A stretch of DNA of 64,000 nucleotides from contig JAJTUP010000010.1 of assembly GCA_021399435.1 (NCBI GenBank), positions 186,001 through 250,000 of the forward strand. The letters run 5' to 3'. Origin of the DNA: Diaporthe sp. PMI_573. Taxonomy: Eukaryota; Ascomycota; Sordariomycetes; Diaporthales; Diaporthaceae. The notes beneath the pieces were generated by a model. It was not told the origin of the DNA. It saw only the letters and a program-made list of their open reading frames with translations, and ran no database searches. A program made the position numbers and the translations under genes. Shown here piece by piece: positions 22,013-33,492 of the stretch; position 1 is the stretch's first letter, and every line of letters begins with the position of its first letter.

Positions 22013-22678
22013 TTTAACGTTGCCCTAAATATAAACAGAAACGCCTCTCTTAGCTTTGAGGAGCATAACTAGTACTGGGATGGATCTCTATACCACTACT
22101 GTAGTAGAGTGCTAGTCATCGCGATTCTGTGAGGCCTGAGTCAGTCGAGCCCTGTCAATCTTTGAACTTTATCCCCAGGGAGGATAATAGAGCCGAGAGC
22201 CGACGGAAATGGATGCTGTCCAAGTGTCTTAAGGCCTACAACATTACCAAGCGATATTTTAATCCAAAACCGGAAGTAATATCCATTCCGGATGTCCACC
22301 CAAGGCTCTATCCACGGCAGCGGTGTATAATTCGTGCCGAGGCTTGACGAAATAGCGACCACATCGAACCACCTCACCTGGCTTCAAGCTAAAAGTAAAG
22401 GAATCGCCTTGGAGTAAAAACCCCAGTCGAAGTGGTCCCTTCCCGGCTGTGCGTCTCCCGCACGATCCAAAATTGCGGTCCCTTCAGTATCAGTAGCCCC
22501 TTCAGTAATGTGACGGAGAGACCGACTGCAGTCAAGGGCCGCTACAAGTCGTAATTTGTATAAAGTCAAGAGGCCCTCGTATTGTGCACCTTAGAAGATA
22601 ACATCAGGGAACTTGTCAATTAATAAGTAACTGTTATATTTTTCTGAGAAAGGCGCAGCCAAAACCACAAGACGCAAA
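22013..22678. other. Upstream region of the terpene synthase gene
   Basis: About 670 bases. No supportable gene. The 60 bases before the ATG are A-rich (AAACCACAAGACGCAAAATG), a typical fungal start context. Confidence 0.45.
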
Positions 22679-24099
22679 ATGTTAACATCACTTTCTTCAA
22701 CGACTGTTCCAACGGCATCAGCTCATATAGATGCCTTAGAGACGACCGCCACGAACCTTCTTAGCAAAATTCGTGGACGAGAGATCCTGGCCCCTGACCT
22801 ACGACAATTCTACTCAGGAATCAAGAAAGGCGTTAACGAGCACTACAAGGAGATTATGCCCTACGTCAATGGTCTTCTGGAGAGAGTAGTCTCCAACGAG
22901 CGCGAACTCGAGGCTGCGAAGCGATGTGACATTGCATATTTTGCTGCATGGTTAGTCTTGCGATTTCCAAACAAGATTTAATCGCTCTACCAATACGGAC
23001 TGTTTCGCTCCGACAGTTCTGACCGAGTTGCATTCACTAGCTGGTACCCACACGCCGATATACACCGCTTAAAATTTATCGCCGCCCACGCTATTTTCTT
23101 GTTCTGGTGGGACGATGCGATTGATCGTCAAGAGGGCAGCGATACCCCTGAGCTGGCCACGAGCCTGGTCCACGGAGATGAGTACAGAAAGCAGTCCTAC
23201 GAGTTCTGCAAGTACCATCTCGGCTTCAGTCCTGAGCTGTCGCAGGAGCCTGAGCCCCCAACAGCTGCCACTGCCATCTTCGCAGAAGTCGCCAAGTACA
23301 TCCGCGGCTCAGCTGAACCGTGGGTAGTGAGCCAATTTTTGATCGCAGTCAAGGAATTCATGGATGGATGCCGCGAGGAGCAAATGTATCACCTCGCCGG
23401 CAAGTTCCCAACGGTTCAGGAGTACTGGGGATTTCGGCTAAGGACCAGTGCTGTATACACCTTCTGTGCCGTGGCAACGTGAGTACACATCGCATCTAGT
23501 CGCATCTAAATCCTCAGAGATGATATCACAACGAAAGAAATGCGTACTTACAATTTACTATTCCGTTAGCTACATGGCTGGTTCAACCTTGCCTTTGGAG
23601 CTTCTTGAGTCGACAGATATGAGGAATCTCTGGGATGAGCTCAACAGGAACATTGTTTTGGAGAACGATATCCTGTCTCTGAAGAAAGAAATAGTGAGAC
23701 ACCCTTCCCCGAAAGAGAAATAGCCTTTGTTTCTTTCCTCTTCACCTCGAGATCCTGGACCACATCGCCTAACTACAATATTTGTTTGAGCAGATCGACG
23801 GCGCCACTGGCACCATGGTACCAATCATCATGCAAGAGAAAGGCTACAGTCTTGACAAGGCCATGGCCCTCAACGTCAAATTGGTGGAGGAGTCGTGTGA
23901 AGACTTTAGAAACTACACGCAGTCTTTACGCGCTTCGGGCAGCTCATATGATGACACGGTTCAGTCACAGCTCGAAAAGGTCATCGAGGTCTTCGAGACA
24001 TCCCTTACTGGTTGCTTGGTTTGGAGTCTCTTGGGTGCCCGTTATGGCGCGGTTGAAGATATTCAACGAGATGGATCCCTGAAAATCAAATTCGCGTAA
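22679..24099 (+). CDS. Class I terpene synthase (probable sesquiterpene cyclase)
   Basis: Four exons (22679-22950, 23017-23478, 23570-23693, 23794-24099) with matching phases give 387 aa. Introns are 66, 91 and 100 nt. Both metal-binding motifs of class I terpene cyclases are present and intact. The aspartate-rich motif is DDAID in FLFWWDDAID (Asp123 to Asp127), and the NSE triad is NDILSLKKE (Asn277, Ser281, Glu285). The length and the absence of a prenyltransferase or class II domain point to a mono-domain cyclase acting on farnesyl diphosphate. C10 or C20 use cannot be excluded. There is no signal peptide, so it is probably cytosolic. No P450, oxidoreductase or transporter gene lies beside it. 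The nearest neighbours are the APH-like kinase and a broken DnaJ gene, so it appears as a lone cyclase. Nothing in the frame suggests damage. Confidence 0.9.
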
Positions 24100-25495
24100 C
24101 TTAGAATCATCACATATGCAAGACAGGCCTTCCTTTTCAATAAAAAAGAAATAAGAAGTTTGAAACTCTTTTCGAAGGCCGTAAAAGTCTCCCTGCAATT
24201 AGATCTTTTACTCTCTATTCGCGGGTTTAGTGTCTTCCACGTATTCACTCCCGTTTGTCTTTCAGCCACATCTTCTCAGCATCCACAAACTTGCACCACA
24301 GTATCTTTTGGTCACGCGACTCAGACGTTATCAAGATACCAAAGGTTTCTGATCCGCCTCATCACACCCAATTTCCCTTCGCGTTAAGTCAAAATTGATA
24401 TTGTGGATGGAAATTCGCCACTTCAGCCCCTTAGTCGGTCAGCCCAAATGTGAGACGCCTTTACACTTTTATAGGGGTAATTAAAGTTTAAAAGCTCACG
24501 TACTGTCACATCGAGCCCCATATGGCCCATTTAATACGAGATGCCCGTTCCAATTGGGAAAATATACCGAGTTAGAGATACTAAGTGTTGTCATCAACGA
24601 TTGATCGATTTACCATTTTACACCTACTTATCTCTAAAGCCTCTTCGGCGTTCCATAAGCCAACCGCGGTAAGAATTTACTCATTTGCTGCCTTCCACAC
24701 CTTCCACACTGTCGGAATAATCTCACGGGCCTCTACTGAAGGGGGGCGTTCAAATACGCGGAGACGTCCGTACGGGGCGTGCTAAGCGGTCTAGAAAGGT
24801 CCGTGGCGGCAACAGGCCATTTGTGGCCCTTCATACATACGGGGCACAGGGGTGTAGACCACACACAAAAAGGAGACGCTGCCAAGTCGTGCCACTCAGT
24901 CTACCAACTCCTTCATTTCACAAGTCTCTTTGCTTGGCTGAGAATTCTCCATGATTTTAAAACCGGTGAAGGTCCTGCCAGCTTAGTCTACCTCCTTCCT
25001 GTGACAGTCCCTCTGGGGTGTAGCCACGTAGATAGCTAGACCTTACCTATTAGAAAACATACCTAAAACTAGCTCACAGCTCTTAATATTATAATTACTG
25101 ATCTGTAAAGCTGAAATACATGGATAGTTACTTAATTTTCAATAAAGCGATATTAGGCTCGGGGGCCTCTTTGCTCTTACCGAAGCAAAGCAGGCTACGG
25201 GTAAGATGAGTTACGTTGTGAGCAGAGAATTCCTCGAGTCTCGGAGCTACATGATGCGCAGCTCTCAATTGGTTCCCGCGCTGTTCAGAAACGACTCAGA
25301 TGCTCATCGGCCGTGGACCCGAGCCATTGAACACAGCTAGCTCTTGGCGGATATGGACTTATCGAGGCAGTGCTTTCACCCTTGCAATATGCACGTCTCA
25401 ACCCGCCTGCATTGCATGATAAAGCATGTTGGTCGCACGATGATCAACAGAACAACAACATTGCAACTTTCAACATACTAGCCAGCAAATCCACG
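24100..25495. other. Intergenic, 1.4 kb
   Basis: No gene I can support. Frames are short and change phase often. Composition is mixed, with no clear repeat relation to the other AT-rich blocks. If tailoring genes for the terpene synthase existed here, they have left no visible trace. Confidence 0.45.
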
Positions 25496-26688
25496 ATGCT
25501 GCCCCTCTTCCGCAGACCGGTGGCTCTCAGGCCGCTCTCTGGAATGAGCACATGTTCTCCCTCTTTATGCCGCTACTCTCGTTCTGGCTTCCTTCCCAGA
25601 TGGTTCTCGCAATCCTCCAAAGTATATGCCCGACCGACGTATTACACACAAGAGCAGCTTGCTGCCTTCACCAACCACTATGCGATTCTGGGGGTGAGTG
25701 ATAAAGCTACAGAGTATGACATAAAATCAGCGCATCGCTCACTGTGCAAGAGATTCCACCCAGACATGATGCGGAACGTAGACAGCAAAGAGTATCAGAA
25801 CAATCCCGGACCGGCATGAATTCGTCAAGGTGAGTACACCGTCCATGAATTTGCCCAACAATGATTGACGCGTTTCAAAAAAAAGATTGATCATTGCCTC
25901 GTACGAGCTCCTCATGGACCCAGCCAAGAGGAAAATGTATGACGCTGTGTATAACGACATTACGCAAGCAGTCAAGCGACAGGGAGCACAACGACGCGCC
26001 ACAAGGGGGATCGACTCAAAGAAGACCATAGCTAAAAATCTGAGGCTGGATCAACCCACAACCTTCCAAGATAGGTCACCTGTGCGAGACCACTGTGTCG
26101 TCCGCGTCGCTGGCCTGCCGCCCCAGGTTACCACCTTCGACTTCTTCAGGGCCATCGCCGAGGTCAGCCCCGTCGGGCGGATAATAGACTGCAGGTTGAT
26201 GTCGCCGTCGCAAGTCAGCGTGGACCGCGCGGCAATCGTCGAGTTCGCCAACGACGTCTGCGCGCAGGACTTTGGCCTCCTCGCATTCAACAGCCGCCTT
26301 CACGTCCTGGGCAAAACGCATATGGCACTGCACCCTCACCCCCCTCCCGCTCCAGGGGGCCTCGCGCCCGCCGCCGCCCGACGCCACGCGTGTCTTGAGC
26401 ATCCACGGCCCCAGGGACCACGAGTTGATGACGGTCAGCGCCGTCGGCGAGTTTCTTGATCGCAGGATCGCGGGCGACCGGCAGTTCTCTCAATATCGCA
26501 AGATCACGCGCGCGGCGGACATTCAAGATAGTTGCACAATGAAGGAGAGCACGCGTGGCCCCCCAGATACAGCCACGATTGAATGGGTCTTCACTACCTG
26601 GAGGCGAGGTGCAAATTTGGTCCGAGCTGCGCTGAGGCGCGAGTATCCAGAACTCTCCGTCACCTATGGGCAAGATCCATGCGAGTAA
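25496..26688 (+). pseudogene. Broken DnaJ (J-domain) gene, probably mitochondrial
   Basis: The ATG at 25496 opens an arginine-rich, serine-rich leader (MLPLFRRPVALRPLSG) that looks like a mitochondrial presequence. A J domain follows: HYAILGVSDKATEYDIKSAHRSL and KRFHPDMM with the HPD tripeptide, then ASYELLMDPAKRKMYD after an intron (about 25830-25885). Reading continues through a C-terminal region to 26688. The frame is broken. Near 25803-25806 an apparent extra base in a CCC run leads to a TGA at 25817. The coding phase on the two sides of the intron does not agree with its AAAAG acceptor. Near 26325-26345 the frame shifts again from the 25887-26459 phase to that of 26272-26688. Either this is a pseudogene or the assembly has several indel errors. 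With three separate lesions I favour a pseudogene. Confidence 0.7.
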
Positions 26689-27140
26689 ATTCGCCCCCCT
26701 TCACAGTCGCTCGATGACAGTAGCGTCAACACAGTGAATAGATTAGCATATTGCTGAAACTGCACTGTTGAGGATGCTTGAATGTCTATAAAGGTTTCGC
26801 CAACTGGGGGGACTGCATGTGAGTGTTGGAAATCGGACCATCCGCGTCTCACATAATCTCACAGGAATGGCCATGAAGGCGGTTGTCAGAGCACCATTTA
26901 ATTGTCAGCCAGATAGATCCAATCCAACCTGGCAAATTCTCAGGAATGCGAGACTTTATGTAAAGTTGCTGCCTCAAGATGATATGACCTGGAGATTGGA
27001 AACTGTGTTCCGGAGCCAATTGTAATCGATTGCAAATGACGTTGGTTGCTTATGTTTCTAGGTGATTGTATGTTGGTCTTTCCCGCCACTATATGCCACT
27101 CTGTTGGTCATTTACTGCCCATTTCATCTATCAACGCATC
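26689..27140. other. Convergent 3' intergenic interval
   Basis: About 450 bases between the DnaJ relic (+) and the sugar transporter stop (-). No gene seen. Confidence 0.5.
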
Positions 27141-28955
27141 TCAGGCCTTTGTTGGAGGCGTGATAGACTCAGTATCAAGGTGCTGCACTCCAGCGACGTC
27201 TTTCTCCGACAGGTTTTCCGGTCTCTCAACGCCAGACAATCCAAGCTGGGTGTAGATGCGGTCCATCCTGGCCTTGTCTTCCTGAGCAATAGTAGTGTCG
27301 TCGCCGCCAAAGTAGATATCAAGCTCCTCCAGAGTCTTGTCCTTGGTCTCAGGAACCATCTTCCACACAAATACAGTACCCATGGCGCAGAAGCACGCGA
27401 AGAAGATGTACGTCCCGTACTTCATCGACGCCAGCATGTCCTTGGTGGTGAGCCCGATGACAAAGTTGAACATCCAGTTCGTTGATGCGACAATGGAAAC
27501 ACCACGGGACCGGAGGGAGTTGGGGAAGATCTCTTGGGCTAAAACCCATGACACGGGCCCCCAACTATACGCAAAATTCACTGCAAAGAGCCAGATAAAT
27601 ACGATTGCGACCCAGCCACCAGCTCGGTGGGATGGCCAGTCGTCCTCAAAGGAGCCCTCGACTGCGGCGACGACGATGTGGCAGGCCATCATTCCAAGGG
27701 CACCCGCAATGAGAAAGGTCTTTCGACCAAATTTGTCCAGATATAGAACGGCGGGGAAGGTGAACAAGACTTGCAGAATTCCAGTGACTCCAGTGGCGAG
27801 AAGGGTGGTCGTGGTGTCGGTGAACCCGAAAGTTGCGAAGATTTGAGGTGCGTAGTAGAGGACGGAGTTGATACCAGTCTGTGTACAAACACGATTAGCC
27901 ATGAGTTATTGCGCATGAGAGTTCCTATGTGTGTGTGAACTTACAAATTGCTGGAAAATCATGATCCAGACACCAATCGCAACACGCTTCAGCATATTCT
28001 TCTGGAACATTGGCTTCCAGGTGCCAAGACGACCGTTCTGGGCCAGCTGCGACTCGACCTCATCGTCGAACATGACTGCGGCCTTGATCTCCAGAAACTC
28101 AGTCTTCAGGACAGGGTCCTCAGGTGTAAGCCGCCGGAGCTTTGACAGGGCGGACAAGCAGTCCTCGTCGCGGTGCTTCATGGCGAGCCACCGCGGGCTG
28201 AATGGCAGGAAGAACATGCCGACGAAGAGCGTCCAGGCAAAGACGAGCTGCAGCGCCAAGGGGAAGCGCCACGAGATGTCCTTCTGGCCGGAGCAGAGAT
28301 GGCCGTGGGCGGCGTTGTAGTTGAAAGAGCCGTCCGGGAGGTACCAATCGGACTCGGGGACCCCGTAGGGCTTGCAGCTACTGCCGCCGACGAAGTGCAT
28401 GCCATAGTCCAGCCAGAAAGCAATGGCAGTACCGATGGTGATCGAAAGCTGCTGCAGAGAGACGAGACCACCACGCAGCTCAGGAGGCGCGATCTCAGCC
28501 TGGTAGAGCGGGATGACCATGGAGAACATGCCTATCCCGAAACCACCAATGACACGACCAGCGAAGAGGTGGTCAGACTTGGTGGCGGCGAACTGCAGAC
28601 ACGTGCCGGCGGTGAAGATGATGACGGCGACCATCATGGCGTACTTGCGGGAGATAGCATCGGCCAGCCACCCGCAGAAGAGGGCGCCGGCCCAGGCGCC
28701 GAGCTCGAGGGCGGCGACGAGCCAGCCCTGGATGGTCGAGCCCATCAGGTTGGGGAACTGGGCCTGGAAGTTCTCCATGACCAGGATGGAGGACATGACG
28801 CCCTGGTCGTAGCCGTACATGCAGCAGCCGATGCTGGCGAAGGCGCAGGTCATGAAGACGTACGGGTTCTTGAGCATGCCCACGATGCCGTGCTCCTTGC
28901 CGGCGGCCGCGCGGCCGACCGCCGACTGGCTTGTCACAGCTCCTCCGGCGACCAT
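27141..28955 (-). CDS. MFS sugar transporter (sugar porter family)
   Basis: Two exons on the minus strand (28955-27945 and 27878-27141), with a 66-nt intron, give 582 aa. Splicing joins FQQF to TGINSVLYYAPQIF, which restores the QQ-x-TG-x-N-x-x-x-YYA signature of sugar porters. Other family motifs are GYDQGVMSSIL in TM1, LADAISRKYAM (the loop 2-3 signature), GRVIGGFGIGMFSMVIPLYQAEIAPPELRGGL in TM4-5, DKFGRKTFLIAG in loop 8-9 and VPETKDKTLEELD after TM12. Twelve hydrophobic segments are visible. The protein should import a hexose or a related sugar by proton symport. The exact sugar is not predictable, though quinate and hexose carriers share this layout. Together with GH115 and GH43 in the window it fits use of plant polysaccharides. 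Confidence 0.93.
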
Positions 28956-30528
28956 GTTGTTGTGCTGTGATCGGGGGTTTGGGGGCTAGGAGTTGTAACG
29001 AAGTATGTGGGTGACCACCTATCCGACATTATATTCAGAGGTAGAATGGGTCGAGAAGAGCCCTTTTATCCAAGGTGGCATTCCTCGCCCCGTGGCCTCT
29101 TCTGTTATTGACACCCTGCTCCTCCACCACTTCGTACCCTCTGGGAGGTGTTACGCTATCTCCGAACCATCACCTATACGTATACGATCGTCTCAGGGGC
29201 CAGGCAGGATCTCGAACCACAGCCTCTCCGCATCCGTGAAGCCAACCCGCAACTCGGCCGGCACGCATGATTCGTGGCCTCGGACCTCGTTCTCGAAGCT
29301 TGCAGAAGACAGGCCGGAGTGTGACCGACGGGTTAGACCGCCTCGGGCTGCAATGAGGCTTGAATGTCGTATTGGAGACAACCTGCCCCGGGCAGCATTC
29401 ACCCTCAAATTACCAATCAGGAAACCTGCAGCGTCGTGGCTGGCATCTGCATCAACCAGGGCTCGGCAGGAACGTGTCCAGTGTGGAAGTCTGTAGAGAA
29501 GCAAGAATGCCTGTCGCCCAAGTCGACCCCTGAGTCGTCTCCAGATGAACCCACCCCCAACCGGGGAAACTTCTCTGGGGTTGAAGCCTCCAACTCGGCC
29601 AGACTCGCGGTGATATTCTGGGGCTAGGAGAGGACACGCCCCGGAGGATCGGGAACGGCGAGGATTGGCTAGAAAGGAGGATCTCGAACAATGCAATGGA
29701 CGAGAACCACAATCTATACCCTTCACTGGGTTGCTCAGCATTCGTCAGCCAGATTTGAACTCCGTTTTCAGAACTGTGTGTGGAGAGTACTTGACCCGCG
29801 ATTGTTGACTCGTCCTGCTCGTCAAGCCAGATTGCCGACGCCGTCCAGACACGTTTTGTCATGCGTGGGAAGTTTTAGAATATCACTGCACGTATCATTC
29901 ATGTGACGAACGAGGGATGGATACAATATCAGACCAAATGTCAGGGCGTAATGGGCGGTTAGCTTGCCGGCCAAGACCAGTCATCGAGGCTTGATTGCCC
30001 TTGGCAGAAAGCTTGGTGAGGTTCCCGACGACGCGGCGTTCGCGAAACTCCGCGGCTCTGTTAAACCCTATCTCGTTCTCCACAGTCTGCGTAGCCCTAC
30101 TATCTGAATAGAGAAAACATTGGAAAGTTTTAGTGGAGGAGGTCGGGACGATCGGCATTGATTCTCGGCGCCATTGTGGGTCCAAGTGGGATCGGCGTCG
30201 GCGTCGGCCAACGACGTCGCTTGCAAAAATTAGCACGAGACCTTACGGAGACTTTGCGCCCGGGGAATCTGGTGTAATCACATATCCGTACATTATTACT
30301 GTAACCCAGCCACACTTGAGAAGAATGCGAAAACATTATATCTTAGCTGCTGCGGGTGCTTAACCCGGTAATCCTTTGCCTTCTGTGCCGGGTGCCTTAT
30401 GTAGTAATCTGGGGCCCCCACAATCTACCTCTACTCACGTGCCATGTATCTACCGGTCTCTTGTAGCCTCTGCATGGGCGGTCGCTCTCCGGGGCCCCGC
30501 AACGAGGACTAACACGCATTACAACCCA
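28956..30528. other. Intergenic with a possible unassigned ORF on the minus strand
   Basis: No recognised gene in 1.57 kb. On the minus strand an ATG at 29862 opens a 136-codon frame (to 29452) that starts MTKRVWTASAIWLDEQDE. A second overlapping frame continues to 29193 and ends DAERLWFEILPGP. Both have some protein-like segments, and an intron could join them, but I cannot fix the splice sites or recognise a family. Treat as a low-confidence hypothetical gene. Confidence 0.3.
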
Positions 30529-31523
30529 TTATTCATAGCCAAACGGTCCAGCCCGTGCCCAAATCTCCTCCTCGGCCTTGAGCTCCTCCCTGTACTTTTC
30601 GATCCCCTCCTCGGCCTCGACCGCATCAAAGAACCTCTTCCACGTCGGACGGTCCCCAGCTCCCCCGTAGTGCATCTTAGTATACTCCCAGTACTCCGGA
30701 TACCAGCCCGCAAACTCCCAGTCGATGATCCCCGCGATCTTGCCGTCTTTGACCCGGATGTTCCGCAGCGCTACATCGGCGTGCGTGAACTTGAGCTTGT
30801 ACGCCCCTTCCTCCCTGCCGTGCGTTGCCGTCACCGCGGGCTTGCCCTCCCAGTACTCGAGCGGCTCGCCGAACCGCAGGTGTGTGTGGAAGTCTGCCAC
30901 GGAGCGGAACGGGCCCCAGCCGCTCGAGCCGAGGCGGACGTCGTGGCCGGGGACGCCGCCGACGCCGCCGATGGGCGGGGCCGTGACCACCTCCTTCCCT
31001 TCGGTGGCGGGGCTGGACGCGCCGTCCTTGGGTGCTGGTGCTGGTGCTGGTGGTTCCAGCCGGCGGAGCTGGCCCAGGTAGCCCGCCAGCTCCTTCACTA
31101 TGGAGGCGACCTGTCCATCGCTAAGTTTGGAGATGACGTCTTCCAGGTCGTCCCCCGGGATCTGGCTCATCACGATGTGGGCGGTCCCGTTTGGTTGGCG
31201 GTCATGTATTTCAAGTACTGTGTCGAATCAAGTCAGTTGATGCAAAAATGTGACTTCGGTTGGCCACCTTCAAACGGGTGGTTTAGAACAAGGCTGCCAG
31301 GCGTAAACTCACTCTTTGGTATTGGCACAGTAGTGTTTGTTTGTACAAACTCCATGGCTGCAATTTCACCGGCGCTAACGTCCAGTTTGGCGATCTTTTT
31401 GAAGGGAAGTACAAACACGCTGCCCGTCCCAAGACGACGCGACCTGCTCAACATCGTGCTCGCGGTGATGCGGAGCTGCAGCCACCTCGGCAGCGCCTTG
31501 GGTATGTATGGATCGGCAGCCAT
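30529..31523 (-). CDS. APH-like phosphotransferase
   Basis: Two exons on the minus strand (31523-31313 and 31217-30529), with a 95-nt intron, give 299 aa. Splicing yields VPIPKILEIHD, the usual VP-x-P block before the hinge, and HIVMSQIPGDDL, the hinge itself. The catalytic loop is FTHADVALRNIRV (His216, Asp218, Asn223) and the Mg-binding motif is GIIDWEFAGWYPEYWEYTK (Asp236), which is the textbook form of the fungal APH family. Unlike the kinase at 19987-21300, all catalytic residues are canonical. A Pro/Ala-rich insert (PPAPAPAPKDG) sits between hinge and catalytic loop. The substrate is unknown; these fungal kinases are numerous and rarely characterised. The two APH genes are only distantly alike and are not a recent duplication. 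Confidence 0.9.
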
Positions 31524-32934
31524 GTTTGCTTGGAATTGGCAAATATCTCACACCACAGCACCCGGAATTTGGTGTTTTGGTATTTGATGGAGGTCGTACG
31601 GTTGGGCGTTTTCCCCGAGCGGGCGTGGCAAAGCACCGCGCGCGGGCGGCCAATATGTCCCTTCCTATACGGCGTGTCTCTGATTGAGGCGCGGAATCTC
31701 ACTGGCTTCATTTTATGTCTCACGCCGTCCTGGGTCGAACAAAGGCCATGTGCTCGGCGGGTTGGTGAAACAGCGCCGTGGCCCGTTTTCCAGCCGTTTG
31801 GCGGGTGAGTTGGGATCCCACGCCACGGCCAGTGCTTGGCCTCCTGAAGCTTACTCAGCTTACCACCAAACTTTATTCTTGGCCCCGCCTGCAGGACGTT
31901 TATTTCCGAATTAACCTTCTAACTTCTAAACCACTTAGACGGCCTGGGCCCTTTCCCCGCGGCTGAGGTGGCAGAGGAAAGTATACAGCGTAGTATTTCT
32001 ATCAATACCTTTCCAGGAGTTCCCTTAGTCAGGTTGGACTGGCCATGGTAGCTCTAACTCCAGCCCCGATCCTGTAAGACAGTCCATTAAGGAAAGAAAA
32101 AAGTTCAACCTTGTAAATGGGCCACCGATAATGGATTTGTCTACGTTGATCATGAATTTTAGCCCCCTTGTTTTCGGACCTTTCCGTGTCTAATAGAGAT
32201 TTCTTTTTTTCTGAAATCTCATGAAATGCTCATCCAACGAGGAGTGCCTGATGCAAACCATGGTCCATCTTGGGTAGGTACCTTGGATGTTACGTGGCGC
32301 AGCTTCGGGATTTCTGGGTAGTATCCAAGGCCAACGTCAAGGGCAGCTAAATATCACCCTATGGCTTTTGGTTGTGGCCAAGTCGGCCGACAGTCATATT
32401 CAGCTTCCCTCTTCCGTGGTGGTTTCAAAGGTTGAGTATGATCAAACCCGGCCTCCAACGTCAAAGGGGTAGGCCCTTTTGTGCAGCAGTAGGCCACTTT
32501 CGATCCTCGTTCATACACGACTGCCATTATTTTGGATCTTTGATACTATTGATGGTGCCGGACGAGACATCATGGACCACGCCTGCGATGTTTGAAGCCC
32601 ATCGCCGAGGCAAGGCATGGCAATGACTCCAGTTTCGACCAAGGCCTACCGGCCATACTGTCCAGCTGCAGGCTGCGTGAAGGTGAAAATATCGAGTCTT
32701 TCGTGCTTTCTAAGTCACTTCACGACGCGCTCCCCAGAATATAAGTATGGGCGTTCATCAAGCATGATAATGGGGTTTTCTGAAATGAATCACAACACAC
32801 AATCCATTCACTGCATCTCCAGTTCATCTTCTTCCAATCTCATCTAAGTCAGGCACTTAGCTGGTTCCCTTCTCTTACAATACTTATTTCAACTATCTGC
32901 CACCCAGAAGCTATTCTTCTCCACCTTTTACAAC
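31524..32934. other. Intergenic, 1.4 kb
   Basis: It contains the upstream regions of the APH-like gene (-) and the CaaX protein gene (+). A TATAAGTA element near 32741 and a CT-rich leader ending in TTTTACAACATG fit the promoter of the latter. No further gene is supportable. Confidence 0.45.
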
Positions 32935-33492
32935 ATGTCTGACAAGTGCCGCGTCTACGTCTGCCTCTACTTCCAGCAGGGAGTCACCTCCGTCGACCCA
33001 GCCCGCTTCCACTGGGGCCTCTGGGTAGAGCCCAAGCAAGGCCGCGGGCACGGCGACTACTTCCACGTGCAGTCGCACCAGCAGATGCGCACCTCACGGG
33101 GCACGGTCCCCGCGCACTGGGCATACGACTCCTCGGTGACCACCGGCAAGACGCCCAAGTACAGCAAGTCCAACTACCTGATCGGGCGGATCCTCATCGG
33201 CAAGCTGCCCGCGGGCTACAACGCGACGCACGTCCACGCCGTCTGCCAGGGCGTGCCGCCCCCCTCCATCACCGGCAGGGACACATGCAAGACGTGGACG
33301 GGCAACGCCGTCCGCGCCCTGCAGCACCAGCGTTACCTCAGCGACTTCAGCTGGACCCAGGTCTCTGCCGACTTTGAGGCCAAGGGCCGCTCCTGGTGGG
33401 CAAAGGACGGGAAGCGCCCGTCCGGCCAGGGCGAGAAGCACATGTGGGACTACTTTGGAATTGAGAAAAAGGCTCACTGCGTTGTGATGTAA
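32935..33492 (+). CDS. Small conserved fungal protein with C-terminal CaaX box (CVVM)
   Basis: Single exon, 185 aa, starting at ATG in an ACAACATG context. The body reads VYVCLYFQ, then FHWGLWVEPK, then GDYFHVQSHQQ and YLIGRILIGKLPAG. This is the pattern of a family of small fungal proteins of unknown function in which a YHWAL-like motif is followed by a W/F-rich middle and a VRILIGK-like strand (the family I know as DUF6914; I could not confirm by search). The last residues are KKAHCVVM, a perfect CaaX box. With Met as the last residue, farnesylation at the Cys is expected, which would anchor the protein to a membrane. A lysine-rich stretch precedes the box. No signal peptide or TM is seen. 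The biochemical function is unknown. Confidence 0.8.
   Translation: MSDKCRVYVCLYFQQGVTSVDPARFHWGLWVEPKQGRGHGDYFHVQSHQQMRTSRGTVPAHWAYDSSVTTGKTPKYSKSNYLIGRILIGKLPAGYNATHVHAVCQGVPPPSITGRDTCKTWTGNAVRALQHQRYLSDFSWTQVSADFEAKGRSWWAKDGKRPSGQGEKHMWDYFGIEKKAHCVVM

Noticed and set aside
28173..28970. 265-codon frame on the + strand
   Set aside because: It is the opposite strand of the sugar transporter, whose motifs and splice sites are unambiguous.
22679..31523. A terpene biosynthetic cluster joining the synthase, the sugar transporter and the two APH-like kinases
   Set aside because: No P450, oxidoreductase, transferase or cluster regulator is present. The transporter is a sugar porter, not an efflux pump, and the kinases are not typical cluster members.
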